Source: Ceratorhiza oryzae-sativae (lineage: Eukaryota > Basidiomycota > Agaricomycetes > Cantharellales > Ceratobasidiaceae). From it: a stretch of 64,000 nt of DNA. The stretch covers positions 62,001 through 126,000 of the forward strand of contig JARWMV010000021.1 of assembly GCA_030998015.1 (NCBI GenBank), read 5' to 3'. Within the stretch, counting starts at the first letter, position 1. Every line of letters starts with the position of its first letter. Below the pieces are notes generated by a model that saw only the letters and a list, made by a program, of their open reading frames with translations, was not told where the DNA came from and made no database searches. Made by a program: the position numbers and the translations under genes. Positions 45,185 to 58,500 of the stretch are shown here, piece by piece.

Positions 45185-46220
45185 TCATTTCCGTGTCTGT
45201 ATTTCTACACCCCACTCCCAGACACCCAGAAACACCGCGCCTCCCGCAGAAATCCACATGGTTCGAGGCACGACGCCAGAAAACAGTGCTCCGACACCTT
45301 CTGTTCTATATATTTGGACAAAGCGAGATACAAGCGAAATTCTTCTTTCCGGAGCGTCCTAAATTGTTCCTGTAATAAGCAATGCGGAGTTAAAATAGAG
45401 CGTTATGGCACAAACCTTCATATCTAGCATGATTCGAGTCTTGAGAACGTCCAAGGGAGTTGTGGTCGCTGCAGCGATTCCACCGGCGACACTCCCGCAG
45501 ATGGCAGCTTCATGCGGACCTATCGGCCTCTCCAAGGCTTTAGCGAGTTTGATCTTGAAGAATTCATACATTGGAAATTGGAGCGACGTAAATGGGATCT
45601 GATTGTCGATCAATTAGGGTGAATTAATTGCCACCATGGATCGAGTGCACATGCCTCTCGCATGATAGTGGGCCCAAATCCCCTGTACAAGCCTCGAATG
45701 CCCTCTGCATTTGCTACCCGCAGGAATGCCCCAAAGGATGACACACCCGCTCCGTACGCCGATGTTTGTGTTCGAGATTTGATAACTTCGGTTGGTACGC
45801 GGACGAGACATGCGGCGACTTCTCCCAAGGAAGAAGAGACCACATGGTTGAGTGGGTGTGTATGGGCGATTGGGAGTGATTGCTTGAGTGTAGAGTAGGT
45901 TGTAAAGAATATGGCCGCTTTAGAAGTGGATTAATCCTTGGGGAAGTAATGCGGTCAACTCTGCGAACCTCCAGGGGCACTACCAACCACTACGCTCCCC
46001 ACTCCCCTATATATACCCTTGAATCCTCCAGCCTGGATGAATCCCTGCGATGACTGTAACCGAGTCTTGATGGTATCGATTGGGAAGAACAATAGGTCGA
46101 CAGATGTGCCGGCCAACCCTCCAGCCTACAAGCCCCTTTAGATGCAAATAAGAACGCTGTTCATATGGGGCCTACGAGAAGGGCTTGCGTAAACGACGGT
46201 TGAGGTGGCTGTGAGCCCAT
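45185..46220 (-). CDS. PET8: Mitochondrial S-adenosylmethionine carrier
   Basis: ATG 46220 starts [15 protein letters not shown]; after a short intron it continues [20 protein letters not shown], the first carrier repeat with the PxD(T)xK signature. The second repeat has [20 protein letters not shown], and the third [20 protein letters not shown]. The C-terminus is [19 protein letters not shown] and ends [11 protein letters not shown] at TGA 45187-45185. Three PxxxxK repeats plus the VPTEVIKSR and [10 protein letters not shown] strings fit the SAM carrier (Pet8/SLC25A26) rather than other carriers. The protein would import SAM into mitochondria for methylation of RNA and cofactors. The length of about 280 residues is normal. 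It is split by a handful of short introns. Confidence 0.93.
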
Positions 46221-46788
46221 CTAGGGCAACGACCAAGGGTCGGTGGTGGAAGTCGGATCGACGCGTGTGGCTGCACGTGATTGAGTCAAGTCGGGGGGAA
46301 CCAAACAGCGCCAAAGACCGTCAAATCCACTCCGCTCCCTCAGCCAGGTGCTTATACATGTATGCTATTGATTCAATATGGCTGTCTGGGCAGCAATTAA
46401 CGGTATATTAATTGCCATACTAAGATACCATCTTCCCAACCACACAAGCGTGACGTCATTTTCCGACCACCGAGCGTCGCTAGTCGGCAAAACCCATCGC
46501 CTTGGTGTGAGACTATGAGATATTTCTCAAAATCTTGACGTTGAAGTGGGGTGGACTGTACATAGCGATTTGTGTGATCAATAGCACTAGCCTTTCACCC
46601 ACTACCCAGGCGTGTCCAACGTACGCTCCGATGTATTGGATGCGGTGGTTATCAGCTTAAATAAAAATCACATTATGCAGGGCTATCGCCACAATCAACG
46701 GCCTGGTACCAGTTACTACAGCAGTCTCTCATATATCAGATACCAGGCAATCCCTTAACCCATTCTACTCCGTAAGACTCTTTACAAT
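46221..46788. other. Intergenic region, no gene seen
   Basis: I see no supported gene in these 0.57 kb. The stretch holds the PET8 promoter and the 3' flank of the oxalate decarboxylase gene. Confidence 0.4.
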
Positions 46789-48802
46789 TTACAAGAGGCC
46801 GGGCCCGACGACAATAGGCTGGACCTTTTGGAGCTTACTGATCGTGTCGTCGTCAAGCTGCAAATGTGCCTAGACAGAACACACCTCTGTCAGTGCCTGA
46901 ACAGCATTCACAAACTTGCTTGCGCACTCACTTTGACGACATCGGGAGGAGTAAGAGCCAACCACTGGTTGAGCGAAATGTCTTCATACTTTCCGAGTTG
47001 AAGATTTCGAGGAACTTGAGTGTACCGTTTCCGATATTCTCAACATAGTGCCCAAAGCTAGGAGGAACATAACCTAAGAGATAGGGAAGATGAGCTACAT
47101 ATGATGTTGCGAAGAGAGCAACATACAATGTCGCCAGCTTGAAAGTTGAAAGTACGTGCGTTGGCGGAAGAGGCGAAAACCGTGATACGAGCATTTCCTT
47201 CACTGTAACGTAGTTCAGTATGGGCTGAATCCTGCGTAAAAGGAGCTTACATGAAATAAGTCCATTCGGGTTCGGTAGGATGCCACTAGTATAGGAGTGT
47301 CGTCAGCCAAGCCTCCTATCAATCATTCAAGCGAGGGAATAATGCCTACGTGGAGCTCACGCATTCCGCCCTGCTCGACAGTAACCTCCGCCATAGCGAT
47401 CGTCTTTGCCACCTTGAAGGTACGGGAATCGACAACTTTGACGCTCCCGCCTTGAACCTAGAGACTAAAGATTAATTCTTGACCTAGAATAACCGCGATC
47501 AGTTCGTACCTTGGTGGCGTTGACCTTGCTTGCCGCGAACGAATAAGGCATAGTCGACACTCCCTGAGGGCTCTCAACCGCATCGTCCTTTGGAGGAACC
47601 GCCGACGGAATCATGTACAATTCGCGGCTAGGAATATGATCGAACGCAGAAGCGTTGACTTTGAAGTTCTTTGAGAGCACTTCCTTGGGAACGTGGGCCA
47701 TCCAGTCGGTCACAGAAAAGGTAGAATCCTCGCTAAAATCGCCTTGGTCGAAAACCTGCGATCGGTGTTGGTACAGAGTAGCAAGGGCGGGAGAGCGATT
47801 GACTCACGAGGAGGAACTCGCAACCGTCTGCAACGTCGTCTAGTCCCTGAAGGACATGGGGAACTCCAGGGGGGAAGTACCACAAATCCCCAGGATACTG
47901 ATCGAAATGTTGTCGGTTCGGGTGCAGAAATATGTGAATAGAGTTGCACTTACAACATTCGCGTTGTAGTTTTGGCCTTCCGAGTTGACGACTACGATTC
48001 GACAGCTTCCCTGGAAACGATTTTGATGTCGCTGAGCAGCCTATTCCCGGAGCGGAATAGCATAATGTGCTTACTGCAAGGATATATGCCCACTATAAAC
48101 GCAAACCACAAGTCAGCTGTAGTCCAAGTTGTAGAAGCCATATTAAATCATACCTCGGCACTGACATGCCAATGAAGCTCCCTGGGAAAACAGTCAGAAA
48201 TGCCATATTCTGCGGCCTATGACCCACATACCGAATGACGCCCGCCTTCAAGCGCATGTTGACTCCGGCCATGGTAGTTGCGATAGGCATCACATCAACT
48301 AAGGAGCAAGGGGCTCGTGAGATGAGCCGGATTTCTCCATAACTAAGATGCATACCATTTTGCTGACGTGCCCAGCCCCCCGTCTGGACTCGGTTGTTGG
48401 ACAAACTGAAAGGCCATTTGACATTTGGCCTAAAAATAACGCATTTCAAACAGAGCCAGAGTAAAAAGTAGGATAAACTTACACCGAGCCGCTATCCGAG
48501 GTGGGAGGAGCCAGAATGTCGGGGTTCTGGCGGTCAAGCGGTACGTTCTGAGGACCGAGAACGTTTGCACCCAGGGAACCCCGAATCGGTTCAGGCTTAT
48601 CGATCATGAATTTGCCCAAAAAGGATTCGTTTAGATCATCGGACGCATAGGCGACGGTCTGTGTTGGAAGTGCAGCGTCGGACGTAGGAGTGGCCGAGTG
48701 GGTGTTGGTCGAACGGGTCGACACCAACGAGCTTTGACTGGCAGCCGGGGCGCCCGCAACAAGAGAGGAGAGCGCAAAAGCAGTGAAAACTTGTGTAAAC
48801 AT
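46789..48802 (-). CDS. Secreted bicupin oxalate decarboxylase
   Basis: ATG 48802 opens a signal peptide ([18 protein letters not shown]). Two cupin domains follow. The first has [13 protein letters not shown] (about 48,180-48,100 across an intron), giving two His and the Glu for Mn. It continues [15 protein letters not shown], then [11 protein letters not shown]. The second has [15 protein letters not shown] near 47,350-47,290 and [20 protein letters not shown]-terminal phrase [18 protein letters not shown] ends VVGPGLL at TAA 46789. The bicupin with these motifs is typical of fungal oxalate decarboxylases, which turn oxalate to formate and CO2 outside the cell. An intron separates HWHVSAE from WAYI. 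The gene is head-to-head with HOS3, 733 bp apart. Function is known for the family, not for this copy. Confidence 0.9.
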
Positions 48803-49535
48803 CTGGGATTGCACTTGAGTTGGGTGAGGAAGTGAATGAGGAGATGTCTGAGACCAGCACTGACAGGCCGCTTTTATGGATTTTGTCGTTTGAGCGTCAA
48901 TAGCATTATTCATAAGACTTTGAAACCCTTGCTTGAGGTACAGTGTGATGACTGGGGTATCCAAGTTGATGAGACTGAACCTGGATGAGCCGCGTTGGGG
49001 CATGAACAATATCCGCCAACCCGCGAGATCAGAAGGACAGGCCGCAGAAGCCAATGATGCTGTTCGCCACACCAGGCACCCTCTGAATAAGGGATGTATA
49101 CGCCGAAGACCGGTTGCTGAGTGGTGATATCATGGGGAGGAGTGGCGTGGCCGAGGTGCGATATCCGTTGGGTATTCGTCACAATTATCCCACCTGGTTT
49201 CCCAATCCGTCTATGACGGAGTCACTGCAGCCAAGTTTAATAAAAGACTGTAGCAACGGCTCGGCAGATAAGCATCAAGTATGACGGTGGCAAGGAATGA
49301 CATTGCGGTCGAAATTACCACGCCATTGAGATCGAATGATAAGATAAGACAACAGGTAATTTGATTATTGATAATTTCAAGCGCCTGTTCTGAGCAACCG
49401 GCCCAGCACGATAATTTTCAACCCACACTTTCGGTTTCCGATGTGGGGCAATCCCGGGGGACGGGTGGCGTTGGATCACGTGGTCAGTGGACCATTTGGC
49501 AGTGTGGGGCCGGGGTAACCCTGAACTGATCCACG
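48803..49535. promoter_or_regulatory. Divergent intergenic region, oxalate decarboxylase and HOS3
   Basis: These 733 bp separate two divergent start codons. No gene is seen within. No specific site is claimed. Confidence 0.4.
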
Positions 49536-51790
49536 ATGAGCCAGCTATCGATCCATGTCCAGCCAGCGTGTGCTGAACACCGATACATCCGCAACAAAGA
49601 CCTTTCTTCCGTTTTCGAAAGGCCAGAACGTTTGCGAGCACTTGCTATTGGAATAGCCGCTGCAGTTGCTCTTACTGAAGCTTCGCAGACCGACTCGACC
49701 GAGACGACATCAGTCAACCCAGATGATCTTGCAAAGTCTTTGGAAAACATTAATCTGAATGGTGTATCTGAGCAAGATATTTCAATCTGTCACGCTGCCC
49801 ATATTGTTCGCCACTCTATTCCGCCGGACGTCTCGTTCTTGAACAATCCAGCCGTACGAATGATACACGCTCTAGAAGAAGATACAGTAGCCGGTTCTGG
49901 AGAAGAGTACCTCTCTCAGCTCTCTCGCTGGGTTTCAGATGTTGAAATGCGCATCAAGGCTGGAGAAAGCGAGATTCCAGACGGCGAGGGTCTAAGCCAG
50001 GGCGATCTGTACCGTACGTGCTGCCGCCTCCTTTGGTACCCGAATCACCATTTAGCCATATTCAGTCAATCCTAGGACTCTGTACGCCATCGTGGGTGCC
50101 CTAAAAACGACATGCGATGCCGTCGACTTGGTTATATCTTCCCCCAACCCTCGCGCCTTTGTTGCGATCCGCCCACCCGGACATCATTGTGGTTCGGATG
50201 AACCAGCGGGATTCTGCTGGGTGAACAACGTCATGGTCGGAGCTGCATATGGTGAGTACCTTCTGAAGCTTGAAGTTGACTCGGTCTAACGGAGGCAGGG
50301 TGAATCGCTAGCTCACCATACGCATAGGATCAATCGCGCTGTGATTTTCGATATTGATCTGCACCATGGTGAGCCAACGCCTAGATTCGAGTCGCTTCAA
50401 TTCTTGATAAATTTGTAGGAAACGGAACGCAGTCCATTGCCTGGAAGATCAACGCGGAAACCCATCGAAAGTCCCTTGAAGCCGCAGCTCGCCGAGAAGC
50501 TGGCATACCCGAACCTGGCGGAGAAGAGAGTGCCGACGGTTTGCAAATATTCTATGGGAGCCTGCATGATATCTTGTCTTATCCCTGCGAGGTACGCGAA
50601 ACAGGACATGTCTTTGACTCAAACTCACGCCATGCAGAACGGAGATCCCGCTCTTACGTTGGCTGCCTCGGCTACGATAGCCGCACACGGTCAATACATC
50701 GAAAACGTACATTTACAAGAATGGGAGGACGAAGCGGATTTCTTTAGCCAACTCTACGGAGATCCTAACAAGACCACCGGAGATGGCTATGTGACGAGAT
50801 TGTTCAAAAGGGCCAGGCAATTCTTGAAGAGAGCAACGCAGATCCTTCAAAGACCATAGTATACATCAGGTGAGTTATTTCATGTTCTGAACTTACCGAG
50901 ATAGTCTTAAATCGCTACACCCAGTTGCGGGTTCGACGCAGGAGAACACGAGTATGAATCCATGTCACGACATAACCGACGGGTTCCTACGACATTCTAC
51001 AGCCGATTCGCCCACGACGTGTCTACGTTCGCCAACACACATGCCAAGGGCCGTGTTGTGAGCGTGTTGGAGGGTGGGTATAGTGATCGGGCGTTGATCG
51101 CTGGTGGAATGGCGTGGACGGCAGGGATGATTGGGGGCCCGGAGAACCGAGACTGGTGGAAGGTTGAGAATCTCGAAAAGGCAAGCTCCACAAGCATCGA
51201 GTATATTATATCTCCTGATCTCATTCCAATAGCTTGAATCAACGATACCCAGTACGAAACGCAAGCCACGCGCTTCGGCCTCAACGTCCATAACCGCAAA
51301 CATAACCGAACCCTGGATTTCTCGTGCTCTATCCCTCGCCCCCACCCTCGATGGCACTTTTGGTCTCATCCCTACTCCTGCTCCTCGTACACGCAGAAAG
51401 GCCGACCCAGCTCCAGCTGGAGCAAGAATGACGCTCCGGGACCGAACAAAGAAGACGGTAGGATCAACGTCACCCCAAGTGGCGCCCAAAACGACGAGAT
51501 CGGCGCCCGGATCGCCTGAAAAGAGTGCAAAACCTGCTTCGGCGAGAAACTCTAAGCCCGTATCGTCCGCGGCTGCGCTCCCGGCCGCTCCCGCCCCGGC
51601 CCTACCTTGGGTTCCTGTCGAAGCAAATGTGCTCGTCGAGGCCAGGTCGGAAGGTTCGGACACCGACGAGGCTACGTCTGCCCTGAATACGCTGTCGCTG
51701 GACCAGGCTGGAGCCCAAGATGACCAAGGCCATGAACGAGGACCGCTGACGATCAAAATTCGCCGAGCCAAAGCGCCCCCGAGTGAATAA
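49536..51790 (+). CDS. HOS3: Histone deacetylase of the Hos3 type
   Basis: ATG 49536 starts MSQLSIHVQPACAEHRYIRN with the ERPERL phrase of class II-type deacetylases. The catalytic set is RPPGHHCGSDEPAGFCWVNN (about 50,170), then FDIDLHHGNGT across an intron, giving the metal and dyad residues. LEGGYSD at about 51,065 and the SCGFDAGEHEYE phrase near 50,935 complete the pocket. A Ser/Ala/Pro-rich C-terminal tail follows, ending IKIRRAKAPPSE at TAA 51788. The combination of the DEPAGFCWVNN variant and a disordered tail fits Hos3 rather than Hda1 or Rpd3. The enzyme removes acetyl groups from histones; in yeast Hos3 is also linked to the bud neck and spindle pole. At least five short introns are needed. 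Confidence 0.9.
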
Positions 51791-52589
51791 ACGCAATTGA
51801 CCCGTGGCGTAGATGAGCACTCCCAGCAACAAGAGACTTGTCTAATTCCGTTTGCGCTGCTTATTTATCCAAGTTTCCGATATACCTATGCTTCCCATCC
51901 GTACATTTATCTCTATGATACACTTAAGAATGCTGCACAAACTTGAGGAACTCACATGTTCCCGCTAGGTGCCAAAATCATGATATCGAGACTAAACTCC
52001 AGTAGGAAGTGGAAGTGTACCTCAAGCTGGTGAACTCAACCAAATCGGTCCGTGATCATGAGCCTCTGCAAAAACCGTGGGTGTAATGAAACAGGGAGTT
52101 GCCGCCATGGTGTAATGTCATGCAATGCTATGTGACTATACTATTACGCCAGTGTCATGTAAGGTAATAACGACATTACTACAGCCCCTGTTTTTATTAC
52201 CCTACTTTACGTCTCATTACACCTCATTACCTCAAATAGGTTTTTGCTGAGTGGAACGTCTTCCCAACTTTTCACTCACCCTTATAACTTCGCCTTCGCG
52301 GCAGATTTATTAAGGAATAAGTACTCTAAATATATTCGAACCATAAATACCGACCATAAGATGCTGGAGATCCGATTATAGAATCCAGCGCTCTCATTGT
52401 CTCGGGCTTGAGGTGAGCTCCTTGGCCTTGACGACTCTGGATTCGGTACATGGGCGAAGCCCAATTCCGGTCTCAATGTTTGGAATAAACATTTAATCCT
52501 GGGTGCGTATAATATCATTGAAAAAGATCGAATTCAGAGGAGTAGTAACTTTAAATCAGCAACATGCTCGTGCGTATGTGATAAATGGT
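51791..52589. other. Intergenic region between convergent gene ends
   Basis: I see no supported gene. The two flanking genes end toward each other. Some near-repeats of the type cattac/gtaatg occur near 52,100-52,230, which may be a small decayed element; no clear ends were found. Confidence 0.35.
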
Positions 52590-55500
52590 TCAAGCAATAA
52601 CACAACCCAAAGAATCAACCACGGAATTGGAATTAGCTTGTGCTTTCGGTTCCTCTAAAACTGCAAGAGCATTGGTTGGTTGTTTATAGTGCTTGGCGTA
52701 ACAGTGCTCACCCTTGAAGTCGCTCATCTTGAGTTGTCGGGCATGTAATATTTGACCTGTATGAGTTCTTAAAAATTCCATCCCCTTTCTACGATACCCC
52801 AAAAGATCTTTCAACCCCGCAACCGGGCTCTCCTTGAAGCCGCAAGTTTTGTACTCTGGCACGTATGGTATCAATTTTCGCCGATCGTCTTCTGAAATAA
52901 AGCCGTCGCTGTGTAGGCGAATATCTTCAGCATCATCGCCGATATTGATGCCCATGAAGATTCCGAGGAAACCACAGAGAGTACGGTACTGGGTATAAGT
53001 ATCAAAGTACAACTGCCCAGCAAATAGGCTAAGTTGCAGTTGTAGCAGCATCTCGGGCGAGGACGGGGGAGGTAGCGACGGTGAAGCAACCAGGGCTGAG
53101 GGCGAGTAAAACTGCAAGTCAGAGAACGAAAGCATGTTTTGGGCTGTGCGAGGTGTAAAGACATGCAAGCGGACATGGGATGTCCTTCGAACCATGGGCA
53201 AGATATGATTCGCTTCGTATGGGCTCAAGACTACGAAGATACCGTCGGGACCAGAGAGGATCCAGTTGACGGGTCTCATATAATCGCTACATTGTTGGAT
53301 GTTGATTGTAACTGTTTTGCAAAAGTCTGAGCTCGCGAAAAGCTTTGGCGACCATGTTTGAACCTGCAATGCTCCGGATGCTTGAAGAGGCTGAAACAGC
53401 GGAACGATTCCCTGAGACATAGAAATAATGGAGCCTGTTTGAACAAATCGCTGGATTTCGGGGTGAACCGAGTGTGTCATAGGGCGTAGCTTCGCTGGGC
53501 GTTGAACTTGTCGCTGGCGGTCAATCTCGTGATTGACCTCTTGCTCTCGCTCCCGTTCCCGCTCTCGCTCCTGCTCCTCATCCATTCCGGGGTCTTTCAA
53601 ACTCCTAATACCAAGCATTTCTAGCTGCAGCCTAAGATCCCGGTTGCTGAACGCCTTGGCAGTGAATTCTTCATCATCGGCATTCGCCCCATACATGGTT
53701 TGAAGAGAACGCGCTTCAGGGATCATCCAGCCACGTTGAAGGGCATCCCTGCTTGCTGTCACTGCAAATCTCTCCATTGAATTGGCGCGGCGATCATGCT
53801 CAACCCCTTGTTGGACCCAATGGGATATATGGTGCTCTAAATCTTGACATGTTTCGACCATCGCCCATCGTAATACGTCCAAAGTGTCAACTTTACTCCA
53901 GTTTGTGAGATTGCCGACTTTTCGGATCTGAGCATCGATCTCATTTGGCGCAAAGAACATGACGATTGACCTGAACCGAGCTGTCGCATCCGCATGCATC
54001 CTATTTGTAAAGTTAGTCTCAAATTGTAAACAAGTGGTGAATAGTACCTTGAAGCACGCGGTCCTTGGTCACCTTTGGACCCAGCGTGACTGCTGCGCGA
54101 GTTCCTTTTGGTAGTTTCAAATCGGTTCCTCGCGTATGCCCATCATCGAGATAGACAATACACTTATCCATCTGCTGGGCGAAGGGAGATGAGTGGAAGG
54201 CGACTGGTGATCCATGTTGTGGCAGGATTACTAGTTCGTCCTTGTCATTGAAATATGCTGCCGCAGCAACATCCGGTCGAAGGCTCAGCCAGTACCTCAC
54301 CAGCTCAACATTTGTCATTTCCAGCATTTGTGCGCCAACATCGAGAAGAACCCTAATCTCAGGCTTTTGCTTGACTAGAATATTCATAAACTCTTTTGCA
54401 GAGCACGTTTCACGGTCAGCGCCTTGTACGCAGAGGTAGTGGTTGTTTTCCGGCCGCAGCAAGTGGGTTAGGACGAGGGCATTCGTCGAGGATTGCTTGA
54501 CAGGATCGGATTGAGAGATGGAGGAAGGAAGCAAGTAACGGTTGTCGTTGGTGCCACTGAAGCCCGTGGTGACATGATTCCTAACCTCCGCGAGATCCCA
54601 ACCCGACGTCGATAGCTTGTGCGGGAATTGTTTTGCTTCCTTGGGGAAAACGACAGAGGATAGAAAAAAGTCGATGACTGTAGCGTTGTAAGCGAACGCG
54701 GGGATAATTTGGTTAACGAATTGTTCGCGGTCCTTAAGGTTGACACCTTTCAGCTGATGAAGGTTGGGCGGAGTTCCTTCGTTCCGGGCAACCCACTGCT
54801 CGTACTCTAGTTCTGGGTTATCAAGCTTGAAGAGCATATCAAAGCATGTTTCTAGTTGAACGCTGGTCAGGCCACTATAATAGTAGCTGAGGCAGGTCAA
54901 CACGATAGCGACCTCAGGATGTCCGAACTCTGCCCTAGGGCTCGGAATGTCCTGTGGAAGGAGGGTACTCAGTCTAGTGGGAAATATTTTTATCTGAAGC
55001 GTACCTTCGCCTGAAAAGGTACAGCCAAGAGACAGCGACTCAGGTGCAAGCCATAGTCTACTCGGTAATGTCTATCCCGCAATGCAAATGTGATGATTCC
55101 GTAAGCTAATAGCCCACGAAGCAGTAACAGGCCCCCGCGCATAGATGTGTCAAGCCTACCGAGTAGCCTTGTATCTAAAGAGGAGATTCTGCGATTCGTG
55201 AGAAGACGGAAGGCCATATTCTGCATCGCTCGAGGTAATATGCCAAAGTTCAAATTGGGAAGACCGCCCGAGATAGCGTCCTTTGCAACTGCGGAGATAA
55301 GTTTGGCAACTACCTCATCCGACTCAGGCATTATTCGGATAAAAGGAAATTGCCCTCCGCTTCGCGTCTCGACCTTGAGCTTGTCCGGGTGCTCTTCTTT
55401 TAGCTTGTCCATGTGGCTAGCAACAAGTGACAGGACTTGCTGGGTGGTTGTCCATCGATCTGGATGCCCTTCGAGGGACTGTTGTTCTCCTACAGTGTAT

Positions 55501-58500
55501 ACCAGTTGATACCGAACATGCAGGATCTCGTCACTCTCATCTAGTATATCTCGAGCGTTGTCAAATAACCAATTTTCCGTGCTCTGCAGTTGTGCAGAAG
55601 CAGCCAGCTCCTGTGGGGTTGATGCTGACAATAATTGATCAACACCCATCAACTTGAAGGACAAGATATGCTCCGGTTGTACGAGCAAGATGCCACCCTC
55701 GCGCATGCATTCTTCATACATCTCCTGGATCTGTTCTGCCTGCGGCTCACCGACTCGGATATGGCGGCCAAATGGGAGGTAATATATTCGACGATTGACC
55801 AGACCAGAAAGTCGATTAACAAGCAGATGAAACATCTGCCGCCAAAGGGGTTTGAGGACAACAACTCGGGCCAGATGAGTTGTGTCAGCCAGTGTGGCAG
55901 CAACTATCGGTACGATTACCGATGACTTGCCCTCGCCCATGTTTAGCTGAAGAACAGTATTTTTCTCGGTGGAGGGGGCAATCATCTCACGAGCAACCTG
56001 AGTCTGAACTGTCCTCGAGGCAAAATTCCCGTCGATCTGCCGAATTTCAGAAATAATTGACATCCAACCTCAAATACACTCACCTGCACTAAAAGCCAAT
56101 CGGGATGATACGACTCTTCATCCCAGTTAGAGCTTGCGAGTTTGAGCTCCGTATAAAGTTCCTCATGCTTTCCGCCCAATGCCAAACGAACTAGACGCTG
56201 AGAGCGCTGGTATTCAATGTAGGACCGCGCATAGTTCACGAATTCAATCATTTGACGAGCCGGGATATTCCTTCGGGATTTGAGGGCTAGCTTCCCCAGG
56301 ATGAACCTTGGCGTCAAACGAGGCCAGATTCCGGATGCTTGTGCAATTTTTTCAAGCTCGGTAGTCGGACCTAGCCATGAAATAATGGCACCATGGTTCG
56401 AATCCAGATACCTTTTAAACACACTGCGGTTCTGTTCGAGAACGGCGATCGACGGTGGCTTGATGAGCGTGCCACGAGATTTAGTTTGGTTCAAGTCTAG
56501 GCAGCTCGCCTCGAGATCTGAGACATAGCGACTACGCAGCGGTTGGGCACATTTTGCGCGAAGTTCATTTAGAAGGCTCTTTAGCCTCCTCGTATCCGGT
56601 AGGCTCTCGGTAGCGTTTGTGACTGTGATTGATGAGCCGCATTGGGGGGGATCTAAAAGCGTCCCTGGGCCTCGGTTTTTGATCAATGTATCGAATGAAG
56701 GAAGAGGCGCAGAGTACAAGAACCGAACTGTGGGCTTTGCTAATGCACGTGGCATGCTTGCATAAGCTGCTGTGAGTGCTGTCGGTGCGGAAGAGAGTAC
56801 ACTTTGCACCTCGTGCAAATAGGTCCTGAGCTCTATGTTCTTCAGACAACTGTTGTAGTAAGCCTGGACTTGCGTAAGACATTCGGTGACTTTGAACCAC
56901 GGAGAGAGGTCTGCAGTTGGTGGTGTTAGACCATCTGGCCAACAATTTGTCCAGTAAGCGGCAAGCTGAGGTTTCAGCTGAGAGACGTTGGAATCATAGT
57001 GAGCCTTGCGGCGCTGACGCCATGTCGCCTTGGGTTCGGACCGCTCTTTGGTAATTGCTCCAGATGGACTTGCTTCAATCGAACGGCAATGACTATTAAC
57101 AATGGCCAAGATCCGAGGCATGCTTGGGCCGTACTTATCGGACAGGCGATAATTAGGATGCTCTGGGGGCGCCAAGCGCCGAAATCGAGGATTCACCGCA
57201 AAGGCTACAAGAACCGGGACCAATTCCATAGGTAACCACCCGCTATAGATACCAGCAGCCAAGCAGACGCTAATCCCATAGTGACCTCCTCGCGAATCCG
57301 CTGTCCGGAGGGTGTCATATAGTGATAACCAAATAGCCGGTAGGCTGTATCCGAGCCATTCTTGGCTATACGTGGTCAGGACATGACCACCAGGACCATG
57401 AATCTGGTTCCACTTTTCGAATAAGGCAACCAATTTATGTGTTACTTTGAACGGTTTGTTCCAATTCCTGTTCACCATCACAGCCGCCCAAGATGCACGC
57501 TGCCCATCCTCGGTCCAGCCTTTGGAGAGATGATCTCTTCCATCGTACGATTCATCATGGATTCTTGAATTCTCGAGAGTGATCGAGAATCGACCAGCCG
57601 AATTCGGAGGATAATAGTGATTGGTTCGACATTCTGCGCGCGTCGACAGCGTTCTATCACGCTCGACCCGGTATAGTTTGACATCAAAACCAAGCGGATT
57701 GAAAAGCTGAAGCGCTTGTGCTCGTTCGAGAATCGAATTTGCCGCCTTACAGAACGCATAGTGTTGTGCCAGCGGCGGAAGATCAGCCCATTTCGTAGTC
57801 TGCATGGACTTCAAGTGAGCAGGATAATAAACTCGCTTCGGAGTTAGATGGCCAATGAGCTGTATAAGCCGTGCTTGTTCCTCGTCAATCTGGTCGAATG
57901 ACGTAGTGGCAGCTTCGTCCAGTTCGTGGAGCGCCTCTTCCGTACCAGTTCGGCCAGTAAGCGGGTCGGGAAGGCAATGGCTGGTAAGCGCGTGAAGGTA
58001 GATCTTGAATAAGCGTCCAGTCAGACTGGTATTTGCGTTTGCAATATACCCCATATCTGTATCGATCTCGTAGTGATAGAAGGTAGCGTGGGGTTCTGGC
58101 CCTCGATTGATGGTGACCTGAGCATGATTCGATCGAAGGACGAATTCGACATCACCATATGGGATCAACACCGATCGTGATCGTGGAAGCGACTGTGCTA
58201 CCGAGTCTTTAGCGCATAACACCAGTTGATTTTTCAGGCCAAACAAAGTGCCCGAAGATTGGTTCGTGTCTATGACCTTTTTGCGGAAATTATGCGATTC
58301 AAGCTGCATATTTTCATTGACAAAGAAAGTCAACTCCATTCGAGGGAGCTCCACGGTTATTCCTGGAACGCTAGCGTCCGATTGGGTTATATGCAAGTGT
58401 TCCGAGGACTCGAGTGGGGCAATCTGAGCTGAGATTTGCTGAAACACGGCGCTATGCATATTGATCAGGAAACTCGAGCCCGAGGTAGTAGTCATCTTCA

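Noticed and set aside
50965..51771. 268-codon frame opposite the end of HOS3
   Set aside because: Antisense to a low-complexity HOS3 tail; no domain was recognised.
56390..56410. tRNA T-loop-like string ggttcgaatcc
   Set aside because: It lies in the giant protein exon and has no acceptor stem or anticodon arm around it.
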